A stretch of DNA of 64,000 bases from Viola odorata (taxonomy: Eukaryota; Streptophyta; Magnoliopsida; Malpighiales; Violaceae), in NCBI GenBank assembly GCA_963691705.1, contig OY829544.1, positions 34,803,917-34,867,916 on the forward strand, written 5' to 3'. Under the pieces are notes generated by a model. The model had not been told where the DNA came from and searched no databases. It saw only the letters and a program-made list of their open reading frames with translations. This document shows positions 62,437-64,000 of the stretch, in pieces (within the stretch, counting starts at the first letter, position 1; each line of letters starts with the position of its first letter). The translations under genes were made by a program, and so were the position numbers.

Positions 62437-64000
62437 ATGACTGAACAAGCTAAGGCTGACGAAGTACTAACGGCTAGAATCGCCGAACTAGAGGAGCAAG
62501 TTCGGATTACTACAGAAAGGGCCGCCAGGGCCGAAAAGGAAAGGGATGAAGCTACCACCGAATTCCCACCGGGTTTCGATCCCCCTCAAGCAAGAGGACC
62601 TCCCTCTTCACTCACCGTCGCAGGACCTTCCGTACCCCCACTACTTTCTGGACCCCCGGGCCAATGGAGATGGGTCAGTCCCTTCACTGTACCCACCGCT
62701 GCAAATTCTACGGTTAAGGCGGGTGAAGAGATCTCCTCGTCGCTTCAGCACCTTTCAATCAATCCTGCTGTGGACCCCAATAAAAGCCAGGCTCACCTCG
62801 AGGCTTTGTATCTCCCTCCTATTCCTCCGAGCACAATTCCCGGACCTGTGGGAACTCAGCTCCTCACTTTCAATCCAGCACAACCCCAGTTCTCCTCAGA
62901 ACCAATGCTACCCTGCGGGTATAACCCCCTCGGAGTCGAGCAACTGAAAAGCGACCGACTGAATTTGCTTGAGGAAAGGCTCCGAGCGATTGAAGGTGCT
63001 GATCCTTTCGACCCTGCCGGCCCAGCTGATATGTGTATGGTCCCCGGGATCGTCATCCCACCGAAATACAAGATCCCTGACTTCGAGAAATACACCGGGG
63101 TCGAGTGCCCAAAGACCCACCTCAGAGCATATTGCAACAAAATGGCAGAGATGATTCACAACGAGCCGTTGTTGATCCATCTATTCCGGGAAAGCTTGAC
63201 TAAGCATGCCCTAACTTGGTACATGGGTCTAGACAAAGCCAGAATCAGGACATGGAGAGACCTGTCTGATGCCTTCTACCGGCAATATAAGTTTAACATG
63301 GAGGTAGCTCTCGACCGGGCCGACCTACAAAGTTTGGAAAAGAAAGTCGGCGAGTCCGTTAAGACCTATGCTCAGAGATGGAGAGAGCTGGCCTCTAGGA
63401 TCTCTCCACCGTTAAGCGACAAGGAACTCTTATCGATCTTTCTACACACCTTCAAGGCTCCCTACTACACCTACCTGATCTCGAATCCTTCAAATAGCTT
63501 CTCCGACATGGTCCTAATCGCCGAAAGAGTCGAGCAAGGGATTAAATCTGGACGAATCTCGCCTTCGGCACCAGAGTCTGCACCCAAGAAGGCATCCATC
63601 GCAAAGAAAGATGTGGGGTTTGTTGCTCCCCAAGCTAATCGTGGGCAGCCATTTCCATCACCTCCACCTTATCTATCGCCATCGCCCTACCCTTTGCCAT
63701 CGCTATATCAACCCACCTACTTTCCTTTCACATCACCACCTGTTGCTAATACCGCGCCTCAAAATCCTACACATTTCTCGCCGCCTCCGGTACAAGCATC
63801 ACAACCCATGCAACCCAAGCCATATAACCCACCAAAATACCCGAATAACCAAAACACATCGAACAATCGGTGGAACCGAGAGCCTTTGCCTCCTCTCCCC
63901 CTCCCTGCGGGAGAAATCTACAAGCATCTCCTAGCAGCCGGACAGATCGTACCAGTTCCAGCGCAGCCTCAGTTGCCTCCTTACCCGAAGTGGTATGATC
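62437..64000 (+). CDS. gag of Ogre element E, open to the window end
   Basis: The ATG at 62437-62439 gives MTEQAKADEVLTARIAELEE and the frame has no stop through base 64000 (521 codons, partial). It starts with a short coiled coil (ITTERAARAEKERDEATTE), then a Pro-rich part, then the capsid domain from about residue 200 (IPPKYKIPDFEKYTGVECPK, LFRESLTKHALTWYMGLDKA, RIRTWRDLSDAFYRQYKFNM, GESVKTYAQRWRELASRI). A long Pro-rich tail (YLSPSPYPLPSLYQPTYFPF) follows. No zinc knuckle is seen before the window ends, as often in Ogre gag. It would form the particle. The intact frame suggests the element is young. Confidence 0.9.
   Translation, partial: MTEQAKADEVLTARIAELEEQVRITTERAARAEKERDEATTEFPPGFDPPQARGPPSSLTVAGPSVPPLLSGPPGQWRWVSPFTVPTAANSTVKAGEEISSSLQHLSINPAVDPNKSQAHLEALYLPPIPPSTIPGPVGTQLLTFNPAQPQFSSEPMLPCGYNPLGVEQLKSDRLNLLEERLRAIEGADPFDPAGPADMCMVPGIVIPPKYKIPDFEKYTGVECPKTHLRAYCNKMAEMIHNEPLLIHLFRESLTKHALTWYMGLDKARIRTWRDLSDAFYRQYKFNMEVALDRADLQSLEKKVGESVKTYAQRWRELASRISPPLSDKELLSIFLHTFKAPYYTYLISNPSNSFSDMVLIAERVEQGIKSGRISPSAPESAPKKASIAKKDVGFVAPQANRGQPFPSPPPYLSPSPYPLPSLYQPTYFPFTSPPVANTAPQNPTHFSPPPVQASQPMQPKPYNPPKYPNNQNTSNNRWNREPLPPLPLPAGEIYKHLLAAGQIVPVPAQPQLPPYPKWYD

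Larger units (their letters stand above)
55513..64000 (+). mobile_element. Element E: Ogre-type Ty3/gypsy retrotransposon, 5-prime part
   Basis: It begins with a 3.9-kb LTR, a primer site of Ogre type, an ORF1 upstream of gag, and a gag frame that is open to the last base of the window. The long LTR and the extra ORF before gag define Ogre elements. The rest of the element is beyond the window. It was inserted into reverse transcriptase of D2 (plus strand, same direction). Confidence 0.9.

Noticed and set aside
62546..63180. Plus and minus frames overlapping Ogre gag
   Set aside because: They are shadows of the longer open gag frame, which holds all recognisable motifs.

Overview
The window is a repeat-dominated stretch of plant nuclear DNA. 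The elements (Athila-type, Tat-type and Ogre-type Ty3/gypsy retrotransposons, plus hAT-like MITEs) point to a flowering plant, most likely a eudicot; the species cannot be named from the sequence. No prokaryotic features were seen. Only two short stretches look like host genes: the last exon of a nuclear gene for a mitochondrial translation initiation factor IF-2 (41319-41750, with a premature TAG), and a fragment resembling RPM1-interacting protein 13 (about 40113-40511, minus strand).

Layout. Positions 1-1310 are unrecognised flank. Positions 1311-40106 are one large nest. Element A, an old minus-strand Athila-like element, is split into three pieces (1311-9349, 25009-25390, 38231-40106). 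It was entered twice within its gag gene. Element C is a 15.7-kb plus-strand Tat-lineage element at 9350-25008 with target duplication AAGGC. Element B is a 12.8-kb minus-strand Athila-like element at 25391-38230 with target duplication GTCGT. Both are complete from LTR to LTR but mutated. Element A has its 5-prime LTR, primer site, gag, pol and Athila ORF, but its 3-prime LTR is missing on the left.

Positions 40107-43532 hold the host fragments and AT-rich DNA. Positions 43533-45321 are a hAT-like MITE carrying a second copy of itself. Positions 45821-46597 are half of another Athila-like LTR. Positions 46598-51140 are the 3-prime part of a Tat element related to C (D1). A short foreign integrase scrap follows at 51137-51541. 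Positions 51617-55512 are the 5-prime part of another Tat element (D2), cut 42 bp after its reverse-transcriptase YVDD motif by the start of an Ogre element (E). Element E runs off the right edge: 3.9-kb LTR, primer site, extra ORF1 with one stop, and a gag frame fully open to the end of the window.

How the parts work together. In each retrotransposon the order is LTR, primer site, gag, protease, reverse transcriptase, RNase H, integrase. The Athila elements add a late ORF at the envelope position. The Tat elements add a second RNase H and, between integrase and 3-prime LTR, a block of genes on the opposite strand. That antisense block is the most interesting content. It has the same gene order in C and D1, a short GT-AG intron at the same place and phase in three copies, and a diverged second copy inside C. 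Its function is unknown. Most coding frames carry stops, often TAG where a relative has CAG or TGG, as expected from decay of methylated DNA. Element E gag is the clear exception and suggests a recent insertion.
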